Shown: piece after piece, positions 33,589 to 44,007 of the stretch
Position numbering within the stretch: position 1 is the stretch's first letter
How the letters are laid out: every line of letters begins with the position of its first letter
NCBI GenBank assembly: GCA_024138025.1
Contig: JAMXBD010003399.1
Coordinates: 58,180 to 122,179 of the forward strand
From: Combretum micranthum
Taxonomy: Eukaryota > Streptophyta > Magnoliopsida > Myrtales > Combretaceae
Length of the DNA: 64,000 nucleotides
Reading direction: 5' to 3'
Translations under genes and position numbers: made by a program
The notes under the pieces: generated by a model
Told to the model about the DNA's origin: nothing
What the model saw: the letters and a program-made list of their open reading frames with translations, nothing else
The model's database searches: none

Positions 33589-34083
33589 TGCAATGCGGAA
33601 GAATTAATGTGATAAAAAAATGAAGCAAGTTGAATACAGCTAATTAGAATTGGCCGAATACAACCGAATGTAATAATCTGCTTACAAAATGGAGCAAGCT
33701 ATTGTATTATAATTTTATTCTATATTTTGTTGTATTACATTATGGCGTATATATAACCTGTAATACATGGATTGTTATAACGAATTTGATTCTCTAAAGA
33801 TGCACATCATGTGCTAATTTGCCAACTCATAGTTGGTTACAACAATTCGCACTATATCTTAATAATAATATGCTAATGGGCTGTAGTAACTCAGCCTTTT
33901 ATTTAAATCATATATGCTACATCCTTTTGCTCAAGCCCAGTTGTACCAATAGATCCACTGTCCATCAGCCCAAGCCCATTATCCTCCGACATAATCACTA
34001 AAGCTCTTGACATCTCTAACTTACTGTTTCTTATTCGTTCCTTCTTCTGGTTGTCTTCCATGCACTTCTCAAACCCTGTTACA
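33589..34083 (-). repeat. 5' LTR of the gypsy element
   Basis: Plus-strand ends are TGCAATGCGG and CCCTGTTACA. It is followed by the TTTGA duplication. Confidence 0.95.
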
Positions 34084-34130
34084 TTTGATGTAGGAAACAT
34101 ACCTGCATATATGATCGATTAAAATAAAGA

Positions 34131-34328
34131 GTTAATGTGACGAACAAGACCCGAACTTTAATAAAATATATAATTAGATATCTAAACTTTTAAATTAATT
34201 AATTTAGTATTTGAAAGAACTTTTCGTGCACTTCTGTAGTATTTCCATCAGGTTTTTTAGGTACTAAATTGATCAATTTCAAAATTTTCATGTACTAATT
34301 GATCAATTTCAAAGTTTAGATACCTTAT
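34131..34328. mobile_element. MITE-like element, left part (right part at 42053-42098)
   Basis: The left end TAATGTGACGAACAAGACCC and the reverse complement of 42072-42098 (TAATGTTACGAATGATACCT) are inverted and match at about three quarters of sites. The Ty1/copia element sits between the two parts, so copia inserted into this older element. It is related to the element at 21540-22100. Confidence 0.5.
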
Positions 34329-34897
34329 TGTTGTAATCCGATATGACAAACAATGGCAAAAAAAAAAAAAAAAAGTAAATAAATAACAAATATTTTACGT
34401 GGAAACCTTTGTGGGAAAAATCATGGGTAGAGGAGAGAGCAAAATCCACTAGTGTTGAAGAAGGAGTATAAGAGGATATGTGTATAAGTAATCTCACAGA
34501 TCTCAAACACCCATCAACTCTAAAACAACACATAGACACATAGATTTTACATGTAGGCCGACACATTGATCGGAAGTTGAAAAGTCACCAATTTTAATTT
34601 GGCCTGTGACTTATGTCACCAATGCCAGTAGCATACCTAATAAAGGCTGGCAGCTTAGAGTCGACTTTGAAAGTTCACAGAACTAAAATCTTAAAAGCTA
34701 GCTTCAAGGCTGGCTGAGCATGGTATATAGGCCGGCTATGTAGGCCGACAGATTTGAGCTAGCCTACAACAAACCATGCTTTTGGAAATAATTTCTAAAT
34801 TGAAGTAGAATTCAAGGTTGGCAGCGTAAATCCCAATGCTAGTAGTGTAGGCATCAAAGTTGATAGGTTTCAAAGAATTTGGGTCACATATCCAACG
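34329..34897 (-). repeat. 3' LTR of copia 1
   Basis: Pairs with 41508-42052. A purine-rich tract on the minus strand (AAGATAGAGATC) adjoins it. It contains the CTTTGAAAGTTCACAGAAC block shared with LTR A. Confidence 0.9.
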
Positions 34898-34899
34898 AT

Positions 34900-35477
34900 C
34901 TCTATCTTGACACAAATTCAGAAGTAAAATCAACACAAGCTTCAATCTTCAACACAAACAACAAAGGTTCTCCTCTTCTTCCACAAACCTCTAAAAGGGA
35001 TCAATCAGCAATCAACACCAATCAAGTCCAAACAGTGCTTAAACTTGGCTATAGGAAGTATTTTTGTCATTATATCAGCAAGGTTATCCTGAGTACTGAC
35101 CTTGCTTATAACAATATCACCATAAGAAATAACATCACGAACGAAATGATACCTGACATCAATATGCTTCGTCCTCTAGTGATACATTCGATCCTTAGTG
35201 CGATAAATAGCACTTTGATTATCATAAAAAACTATTGCAGTCTTCAAGTTATCATTTATTTCGCCAAATAACCCTTATAACTAAATAGCTTCCTTATAAG
35301 CTTCTGTAATGTCCATGTATTCAGCTCCAATTGTGGATAAAGCAATTGTAGCTTGCAAAACTAGTAGTGCAGCCACCTAGTGTAAATATATAACCTGTGA
35401 GAGATCTTCTCTTATCTAAATCTCCAGCAAAATTAGATCTACAAAACCAATGATTTAATCTCTAGTTCTACCAAACT
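34900..35477 (-). pseudogene. Copia 1 RNase H
   Basis: The minus strand reads SNFAGDLDKRRSLTGYIFTL and GGC, then diverged TEAEYM-like and [15 protein letters not shown] segments in changing frames. RNase H would remove template RNA. Ends at the target duplication of the inserted solo LTR; the RT side continues at 38034. Confidence 0.8.
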
Positions 35478-35882
35478 ATAGATGTAAGGACCCGCTATCA
35501 CCTCTATATTTAAAATAAGTGATAACAGTTCCCCAACCACATATAATCTGCAGAATTATATGTAAGGTTGTCCGAGAAGAAATGTTTGATGAATTGTTTG
35601 TCTAATTTCACAACATAAGTCATTTTGAAAATTATTTACTTAATAACTACTTTCAAAACACATTACCATATATATACAAACATTATAAGAAAATAGCTCA
35701 GGTTATACAAGCTAGGTACATACATACATACATATAATATTACAACCAAAAGGCTTCTTACAAGCCTTAGCAAAACTACAAAACATATAGTTCATCAAGA
35801 ACTATATAAACAACTATCCAACCTATATATCTAGCCTATTACAAAAAGATTGGGCTCCAACCAGTCCAGGGCCATCTCTAGT

Positions 35883-35951
35883 CCTCAAACTACTCCTCCA
35901 GAAAATCCTCAAAATCAGGACCATAACCCAAGCTCGCATAAGACTCATCAA
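35883..35951 (-). other. Acidic micro-ORF in LTR A copy 2
   Basis: The minus strand reads SEDLDESY then LGYGPDFEDFLEE and stop, aligned with NGDEYYDD and LGYGSDFERFLDEW at 10196-10270. The TAG/GT acceptor of copy 1 has become TTTCAAGTG. Confidence 0.45.
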
Positions 35952-36241
35952 GATCCTCACTTGAAATAGATAAAATATGAGCCAGAGGCCCAGTACACAA
36001 GTAACGAAAACAAAAGCGAGATGATTCACACAAGCCTAAACTAAATGCAAGATGCGACAACCATTCAATTATTATTTAGTCTTTAGTTAGTAATTCAACA
36101 TGGGAGTATTCAAACTCCGGGCAACAAGAATAGTGGGGGATCCTGAGCAACAACCTTGACGCTCAGGGGGTTGATATAAGTAGCTCGGATACTTATACCG
36201 TTCTAGATAATTTTACAGAAAAACACCTAAATCTACCATGC

Positions 36242-36351
36242 CCAATCTGAGCAGGGTGCCGCTCCCCGAACGGGATACCAATTCCACCCTAGGCTCACCC
36301 AATCTGTGAGGGGGCGCCCCTAGGTACTCATGCCACCCTGGGCAGGATTGG
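36242..36351. other. Fold-back region with long outer stem in LTR A copy 2
   Basis: CCAATC plus CAGGGTG (36242-36258) pair with CACCCTG plus GATTGG (36334-36351). Inside are CTCAC(CCAATCT)GTGAG (36294-36310) and the palindrome GGGGCGCCCC. The place in the LTR (0.76-0.87 kb from the 3' end) is close to that of the hairpin array in copy 1. Confidence 0.6.
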
Positions 36352-36904
36352 ATTTAACGGCGTAAAACACAAATCAACACTCACAATTAAGTTTTTCTTA
36401 ATATATATAGTTTTCATAAATGCCTATCCTAACACAGAGACAAGCTAGTTACTGCGTACCTGTACTAAATCGAGAGTCAATGGGAATAACCGAAAGGGAA
36501 TCAATCGCTGTAAAAAGAAGTAATTACAAACTCACGCTTAGTTCAAGTATATATATTCATCAAAGCTCAAGTATAATCATCCAAAGAAATTCAAATAAAT
36601 CATTAGAACATCATCACATAGCATTTAGATATCATATATTATCATACAATACTCAACAAATACTTAAATGACCATTTATCAAGTTTTGAACAACTTTTAG
36701 CAAACAACAATAAGTTTTAAACTTTGTTGGAAAGTGTATCAGCTAGAAAGAATTGAAATTAAGCACTGATACTTTTGTAATTTGTAAAATCTTAAAACAT
36801 GAAAGTTTTAGATCTTTTCCTTAGCTTTCCAACGCAACTTGAATCATCTCAATCGGAGATCGGATGAAAAAGTTACGGCTAAAATACAAAGAGCTGCGAA
36901 ACAG

Positions 36905-37035
36905 GGGAAGTCTGCACGACCGTGTGCATGGCCGTGCATCGAGGCCGTGTTGGGTAAAAAAAATGACCCGAGATGAATTTTTAAGGATTTCAAGGCCTAC
37001 ACGGCCATGTGCACGCCCGTGCAACAGGTTGTGCA
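36905..37035. repeat. CACGGCCGTG-type palindromic module in LTR A copy 2
   Basis: Words CACGACCGTGTGCATGGCCG, GAGGCCGTGT, ACACGGCCATGTGCACGCCC recur in a short GC-rich island. It occupies the place (about 1.0-1.1 kb from the LTR 5' end) held by the GCCGGCG module in copy 1. Confidence 0.65.
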
Positions 37036-38033
37036 TATTGGAACAAAAAAATGACGAAATCCTTTGTTCCTTAAATGCATTTTACACTTCTTAAAATTCT
37101 TTAAACTCATTCCAAAGTTTCCCAAAACTTGTTATATGATCATCCCATCATTCAAACAACACCAAACATCTCCAAAAATTCATCAACTCCAAATCACTAT
37201 TCATCATCTTCTTCTAACTTCCATCAAACATCAATTACACTTCAAATTCACATCATCTTCAATATTAGGTCATCCAACCACATGCACTCACCAACACTTC
37301 CAACACTTCAAAACTCATCCTAAGCACATAAAACTAACCACTCTAGTCCTATAACACATCATATACCATCAAAACATCATGGAGCATGAATTTAAACAAA
37401 TATGGCATCAAGACTACATATTCATGCATAGAAAAGAAAGTTGAAGAACACATTTACCACAAGAACTTCAAGGCTTGGTTTAATGACTCTAGATCAAGCT
37501 TTTGATGGTGGATGTTGTAGAAAATCAAGTCTCAAACTTGGTTCACCTTGGGAGCCTTTTTGGAGTGAAGAAGAAGAGGGTTTAGGGCAAATGGAGGGCT
37601 TTTGGTTTGGTCTGGATTTTTGGCCGAATTTTTTAGAGGTTAAATAGTTTAAGTTTATCCTATGTTGACTTTAAGGGCATGAGGACATTAAAGACTTAAT
37701 GACTTTGTTTTGGGTTAATTAATATATTTGTCTTAAGGCACATAATGGAGGTTTAATGGCTAAGTTTTTAGCCTATTTTTCTGCTACCTAAGGATATTTA
37801 TATATACATTCCACTTATTCTAAGCATAAATAACACACTCTAAGGCATATTAATATTTTACAAACTCAATAAATAATTAATCTAACTTATTTAAATAATT
37901 CTACACTTTCACACATCATAATACTCATCAAAATTAAACTCACTATCAATATATATATATATATATATCATGCTTAAATTCAACAATACACTTATAAAAT
38001 AAAAATTAGGAATTTCATGGATATTTCAATAGA

Positions 38034-38990
38034 AAAAAATTAGTAGTACCTCTTAAGTATCTGAAAATCTACTAAACTGCTCTCTGGTGCTCTTTACCAG
38101 GATTTGCCATGTACCTGCTGACAACACTCACAACATATGACAAATCTAGACGAGTACAAACCATTGCAAACATAAAAGATTTTACAGCACTAAAATATGA
38201 AACTATTGACATATATTCAACTTTATCATCTGACTATGGAGACAAAGTAGATGAAAGTCTGAAATGTGTTTCTAAATGTATACTGATAGGCTTAGCATTC
38301 ATCATATTAAACTTGTAAAGAATCTTCTCAAAATACTCCTTCTAACTGAGATGCAACGTATCTTCTTTTCTATTCTTCAAAATTTCCATCCCAAATATCT
38401 TCTTTACTACTCCCTAGTCTTTCTTCAAACTCTTTGCTCAACTAACTTTTAACCTTTTCAATCTCTCCTCTATCCTTGGTCACAATCAACATGTCATCAA
38501 CATACAAGAGTAGATATACAAAAGGCCTATCTTTACATTTCTTGAAATAGACACAGCTATCAAAATTACTTTTCCTGATATCATGAGAAGTAATGAATGA
38601 GTCAAACCTCTTGTACCACTGCTTGGGTAACTGTTTCAAGCCATAAAGCAATTTCTTTAACATACGAATATAGTCCTCCTTTTCTAAGACCACAAAGCCT
38701 TCTGGTTGTTGCACGTAAATATCTTCATCAAGCTTTCCATATAAGAAAGTTATCTTCACATCCAACTATTCAAGCTTAAGATCTTGCAAAGCTACAATAC
38801 TAAGTAATACTCTAATTGAGCTATGTTTTACAATAGCAAAAAACACATCAGTGAAATTGATACCTAATATCTGACTGTAGTCCTTTGCAATAAGTCTTGC
38901 CTTGTATATGGGTTCTTCAACTCCTGGTGTTTCTTCTTTTCTCTTGAATACCTATTTACACCGAACAGTCTTCTTCCTTAATGAAGCTTC
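38034..38990 (-). pseudogene. Copia 1 reverse transcriptase
   Basis: Conserved RT blocks on the minus strand: MDVKITFLYGKLDEDIYVQQ, PEGFVVLEKE, LLYGLKQLPKQWYKRFDSF and YLLLYVDDMLIV with the catalytic YVDD. The region toward 38034 continues with a diverged AV.WIFRYLRGTTN segment up to the inserted LTR. Several stops. Confidence 0.9.
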
Positions 38991-39399
38991 ACTAAATTCT
39001 AAGTGCCATTCTTATAATGGGATTCCATCTCCTCCTGTATTGCAATCATCCATTTACTAGAATCATCACAATTCACAGCTTCTGAATAAGTAGATGGCTC
39101 CAGATTTGAATCAATGTCCTCTGCCACATTGAGTGCATAAGCAACAAAATCTGCCTCTGCATATCTTTGAGGAGGCCTAACTTCTCTATTAGGTCTACCT
39201 CTAGTAATGGAATACTGCTCCTGTGATGGTATAGAAACAGAACTACCCTGTGTCTATAATTTAGGCTGAGAAGTAATGTCTATGTAGAATTTGAATCAAT
39301 CTGAAACTCCACCTACATGCTTAATTTCTGCTGTACTTTCTTAGATGGAGTGTTAGAAGACAAGTCAGGTAGCATAGCTATCTCATCAAAAATCACATC

Positions 39400-40140
39400 T
39401 ACTAATAATGACTTTCTTCAATCCGGGACACCATAATTTATATCCCTTAACACCAGATTTAAAACCAAGGAATATGCACTTCAAAGATCTTAGCTCAAGC
39501 TTACCATTATCTACATGAGCATATGCATGATAGTAAAAAATTTTCAATAATCAGCAGGAGTATCGGACCATACCTTTGGTGGAGTCTTCTTCTCAATAGC
39601 TGTAGATGGAGACCTGTTAATCAAACAACATGCTGTAGAAGTTGCTTTAGTCCATAATGATTTTGGTAATTAAGCATTAGAAAGCATACACCTGACTTCT
39701 CCATAATGGTTCTGTTCATCCATCATGCTACGCTGTTTTATTGTGCCAAGGACTGTTAGATGTCTCACAATTCCTTATGATTTAATATTGAAATCATAAG
39801 AACTAAATTCAAGACCATTATCAATGTGAATACGCTTTACTTGCTTCCTTATTTGTTTTTCAATCATCGTTTTCCACTCCTTGAATGTGGGTAAAATACC
39901 ATTCTTCTGTTTTAAGAAATATACCCAAACTCTTCTGGAGAAATCCTCGATGATGGTCAGCATGTAGATAACACCTCCATTTGAAGGTACTCTAGATGGC
40001 CCCCAAAGATCAGAATGGATATAATCTAAAGTACCCTTTGTATTATGAGTACCTGTGGTGAATCTAACTCTTTTTTCTGCTTCCCAAAGACATAGTGTTC
40101 ACAAAATTTTAACTTACTGATGCTCTATCCATCAAGAAGT
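39400..40140 (-). pseudogene. Copia 1 integrase
   Basis: The core shows MLTIIEDFSRRVWVYFLKQK and QVKRIHIDNGLEFSS, with the first two acidic catalytic residues lying in this core. Diverged downstream parts carry the LINRSPSTAIEKKTP-type segment. Frame breaks throughout. Confidence 0.85.
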
Positions 40141-40471
40141 CCTCTTCTGTTCAATTCAACCATACCAGCTTCGCTCATATGTCCTAGACGCATATGCCAT
40201 AATCTAGTAGCATTCGTTTCTAACAAAGAAGAAGAAGTGACGGCTGCACCACTTGCAATAATAGATCCCTGTAAAACATATAAGTCAGTAGTCTTTTTCT
40301 ACCCCTTTATCACCACAAGAGATCATTTACTGATTTTTAAAATTCCACGTTCACCAGTGTATTTGTACTCTTTAGTATGAAGAGTACTCAAAGAAATTAA
40401 ATTTCCCTTCAAGTCAGGAACATGTCTCACATCTCCAAGTGTCCCAACAACACCATCAGATATTTTGACTT

Positions 40472-40830
40472 TTATGGTGCCAATGCCTGCAATCTTGCAA
40501 GAAGCATAATTTTTAATAGGACAATACCTTTACAAACCTTTTCATATATTGAAAACCAGTCCCGATTGGGACACATAAGAAAAGTACAACCAGAATCTAG
40601 AATCCACTCCTCACTGGTCTGAGGACCATCATTAGAAGCTATAAGAAGTTCACCACCACTATGGTCTTCAACTACCTTGGCTTCACCTGACTGCTCTAAT
40701 TGTTTCCCTTTCTGATTTTCAACAGCTTTTTTATTCTTGTTCTGCAATTTATAGCATTCTGATTTAATGTGTCATTTTTCTTACAATATCTGCAGACTTT
40801 ATATCTATTTGAAGGCTTTGACCTTCCTCT
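40472..40830 (-). pseudogene. Copia 1 nucleocapsid remnant and protease
   Basis: The protease shows EEWILDSGCTFLMCPNRDWF with the DSG active site. A cysteine-bearing knuckle remnant lies just before it at about 40750-40800 in another frame. Lys/Gln-rich linker between. Confidence 0.85.
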
Positions 40831-41463
40831 TTAATTATCAGAACTGCATTCTTGACTCTTACCACGAGAAACAAGATCCCATGCTTTAGGTTTGGATTCA
40901 ATTACTAAGTGTTTCATCTTTTCAAATGACGCTAAAGCATCATATACCTGTTCCATGGTAAGAGAATTGCAACTATACAAAATTGTGCTTCCAAAATTTG
41001 AATAAGAAGAAGGTAGCAAACACAACATAATTAAAGCTAGATCCTCTTCATCATACTTAACCTCCAAAGTTTCTAAATCAGAAACAATTTCCTTAAAAAT
41101 GGTTAAGTGATCTTCTAGAGACCCACCTTCTATCAACATGTGTGAATATAGTTGCTCCTTCATATGTAATTCACTGGTCAAACTCTTCATGATACACCAC
41201 GGCTCCAATTTTAACCATAACCCAGCAGCTATCTCCTCTTTCAATGTATCCTGTAAAATCTGATTCAATAAATGAAGATGAATTTGAAAAAGCACTTTAT
41301 GATCCTTATGTAATTTTTCTTCTAGTGACTAGGCATCTTGTCAAACCTTAACAACGCATCATCCAAATCCATCTATGCTAACACCACTCGCATCTTGACC
41401 TGCTATAGAGAAAATCTTGTGCTTTGATCTAATAAAGGAATGTTATATTTCATTGTTGCCATT
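40831..41463 (-). pseudogene. Copia 1 gag (UBN2 type)
   Basis: Gag forms the particle. Residues such as SLTSELHMKEQLYSHMLIEG, VSDLETLEVKYDEEDLALIM and CLLPSSYSNFGSTILYS are typical of the UBN2 gag domain. The natural start is probably the ATG near 41453 (YNIPLLDQSTRFSL), separated from the rest by stops. Confidence 0.88.
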
Positions 41464-41492
41464 GTAGAGAAGACACAAAACACCAAACCTTT

Positions 41493-41505
41493 GGCTCTAA
41501 TACCA
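41493..41505 (-). other. Primer binding site of copia 1
   Basis: The minus strand reads TGGTATTAGAGCC, one base away from the initiator Met tRNA complement, two bases inside the 5' LTR. Confidence 0.9.
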
Positions 41506-41507
41506 CT

Positions 41508-42052
41508 TGTTGTAATCCGATATGACAAACAATGGCAAAAACAAAAGAAGAAAAGTAAATAACATACAAGATTTTATGTGGAAATCTTTACGAGAAAAAC
41601 CATAGATAAAGAAGAGAGAGAAATCCACTAATGTTAAAAAAGGAGTACAAGAGGATATGTGTACAAGTGATCTCACAAATCTCAATCATTCATCAATCCT
41701 AACACAATGATCGGAAGCGAAAAGTCACCAATTTTGGCTGACGGCTCATGTCACAAATGCTGGCAGTATACCCAATAAGGGCCGGCGGCTTAGAGCTGGC
41801 CTTGAAAGTTCACAAAACCAAAATCTTTAAAGCTAGCTTCAACGCTGGCTAAGCATAGTATATAGGTCAGCGGAGTTGATATGTAAGCTAGTGGCTTTGA
41901 GCCAACCTACAACAAACCATGCTCTCAGGAATAATTTTCAAATTGAAAAAGAATTCAAGGCCAGCCCCAAGGCCGGTAGCGTAAATCCCAGAGCTAGCGG
42001 TGTACGCATTAGAACTGGTAGTTTTCAAAGAATTTGGATAACATATCTAACA
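41508..42052 (-). repeat. 5' LTR of copia 1
   Basis: Plus-strand start TGTTGTAATCCG, end ATATCTAACA. It carries GGGCCGGCGGCTTAGAGCTG and CTTGAAAGTTCACAAAACC, related to LTR A. Confidence 0.92.
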
Positions 42053-42098
42053 CTAATTGCATATTTTGTTAAAGTTTAGGTATCATTCGTAACATTAT

Positions 42099-42547
42099 TC
42101 CTAAAATAAATATTATTTCTTCTAGAATAGAAAAAAGAAATGATTTGATTATATACATACGTAGATATATACTCCATTAAAGTATTTGCTTGTATTATAA
42201 TCAGAAATAATAAAAATTATCAAATTACAATCTATTCCTCAATACTGCTAAATTGTAAATATCATTGATTTATACTTATGCCTTAGGAAGATTTTCCAAG
42301 CGTCTTGATTCTTTAAACTAGACCATTGGTTGTATAGATGTCTAGCCTAAATTTCAATCCTCCTAATTTACTTATTTTAAATTTCTCCGAATTTATCTCT
42401 TTTTTAACATACCGATTGGGATTATAAAGAAGTTAATTGAGGAAAATTTACAGGATCTATTTCTAGTCCATCCAAGTCATCTGACTTTCCATATGCTTAA
42501 AGTACTAGTATCCTTCCTGCTTTCCATGGATTTGGATTTTCTCAATT

Positions 42548-42575
<28 letters not shown>
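42099..42575. other. Noncoding flank ending in an (AT)n(GT)n microsatellite
   Basis: No gene recognised. A short minus frame (MESRKDTSTLSIWKV near 42490-42530) has no supporting splice signals. The microsatellite at 42550-42578 abuts R-family LTR copy 3. Confidence 0.45.
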
Positions 42576-42578
<3 letters not shown>

Positions 42579-43638
42579 CACGTCCCAAAGGTACCCTAAA
42601 CGTGGCAATCCGCCATATACGGTATTAAAACTTAAGAATGACTTCCTGAAGTCATGCAAAAGTTTCAACACCATATATAAGGTGTCTATCACAACAATAG
42701 GAGACACCGATGGGATGTATAGTTCCAGATAGTAAATGCAGCATACAAAAATTCTAGATAACTATCTCATTTCAACATTATAAGAATATAATCCTTATAT
42801 TATCTTAGGGGCCTTTCCCCTATAAATCTCCAAACAATCTTAATATCATCTTAGTCTTTCACACAATGAAACAATACTAACACCAAAAGATATTAAAGGA
42901 TATTTAACCTAAGATCTTCAAAAGATTTCCATAAGCTTTTTCCAAAACATAATCCTACTCGAGTATATGAAGTTTTCGGGCATAAAAGATATAGTCCTGT
43001 TATAACAAAGGTCTATCGGAGTATAAGCATAACTAGCTTAGTGAGATTATTCTTGAATTAACGTACTCATATCAATAATTTCAAACAAGTTATTAAACAA
43101 GCATTTGAATGCATCAAGCAAATGAACAAACAATACATATGATCTACTGGAAATCATACGTTTGAATGGATTTACCTCTCCATTCAGGGTTAGGTGTTTC
43201 AGGCTCTTTAAAACCCATCTTTAAAATCTAACTTATGTAGTTTATTTCAGGCGCCTACTCGCCCATCTTGAAATAGTTCTTTCAGGCTCTTAATCGCCCA
43301 TCTTACAGATTTATGACTCCTGCAAACCCGACCACTGTACTCTTGTCCCATCGAGTACAATAACTGATGAGATAAAACTAACTATGTGATATGCATGAAT
43401 CAATTAATATAATTAATAATATATGATTAGAGTAATTTAAAGGTGATCACAAAATTTGCATACACTCCAACATAATAATAGTAAAACACAAGTTAATTAA
43501 CAACGATTCATATCTCGATATGCTTAGCATTCTTTTAACCAATATTATCATACCTAATTTATTTTCATTTTTTTCCTACTTCTAGTGCCTCTAGCTACAA
43601 GCACAACCAAGTACGTAAAAGGTAGAGAATAAACTCAC

Positions 43639-43735
43639 TCGGCCATAAGGACACTTCTTTCTTATGGAGGAGTCGATCGGAATTTCCACTAATCAAAATA
43701 ATCATCCGGATATGAATATTCCTCCTCGGGATCAC
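43639..43735 (-). other. Exon-like acidic block in R LTR copy 3
   Basis: The minus strand reads CTTGATTAG/GT.., then DPEEEYSYPDDYFD and stop, ending at /GTGAGTTTATT; 97 bp. It matches the blocks at 15351 and 24611 in length, both splice-like borders and peptide start. Confidence 0.5.
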
Positions 43736-44007
43736 CTAATCAAGAAGAATACTCATAATGAGTATTTCTTGTTGATTCTATGGTACTTATCAAAACTTAT
43801 ATCATAAGATCTTAAAATTCGTATAGAGGGTAATTCCAACTTAAAATGGCCATAACTTGGTCATTTTAACTCGGAATTGTGCAAATAATATACCGTTTTC
43901 TACCTACTCGAAAAGATCTATCCATTTCTAAGGTTATTTTGTCATAAAAAGCCATTTGGGTTAGAAAATACTACGGTACATAATAGTTACGAATTTATAG
44001 TTCACAA

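Larger units (their letters stand above)
28535..34083 (-). mobile_element. Ty3/gypsy chromovirus, 5.5 kb, nearly complete but disabled
   Basis: Two LTRs (28535-29027 and 33589-34083, 493 and 495 bp) differ at roughly two dozen sites by eye. A perfect TTTGA duplication flanks the element (28530-28534, 34084-34088). Primer site 33574-33586 and polypurine tract 29031-29042 lie in their proper places. Domain order on the minus strand is gag, CCHC knuckle, protease, RT, RNase H, integrase, chromodomain: a chromovirus. Stops and frameshifts split the polyprotein into at least seven frames, so it is non-autonomous now, but the LTR similarity suggests a fairly recent insertion. Confidence 0.95.
35483..38028 (-). 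mobile_element. Solo LTR, family A copy 2, inside copia 1
   Basis: Plus-strand ends are TGTAAGGACCCG and GGATATTTCA, with a perfect duplication ATAGA at 35478-35482 and 38029-38033. On both sides the copia pol frame resumes, so insertion is certain. The length is 2546 bp. It corresponds to 7740-10649 in opposite orientation, but the GC-rich module and the hairpin region differ in sequence while keeping their place. Confidence 0.92.
34329..42052 (-). mobile_element. Ty1/copia element 1, disabled, with a solo LTR nested inside
   Basis: The LTRs are 34329-34897 and 41508-42052 (569 and 545 bp, visibly diverged). The plus-strand start TGTTGTAATCCG is shared, and the right end is ATATCTAACA (mutated to ATATCCAACG in the left copy). 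Flanks CTTAT (34324-34328) and CTAAT (42053-42057) match at 4 of 5. The primer site is 41493-41505. Domain order on the minus strand is gag, CCHC, protease, integrase, RT, RNase H, the copia order. Many stops; old. The insert 35483-38028 splits the RT/RNase H part. Confidence 0.92.

Noticed and set aside
37064..37354. Ser/His/Thr-rich plus frames in LTR A copy 2
   Set aside because: Low-complexity CATCAAC-type leader sequence in antisense to the LTR; no conservation in copy 1.
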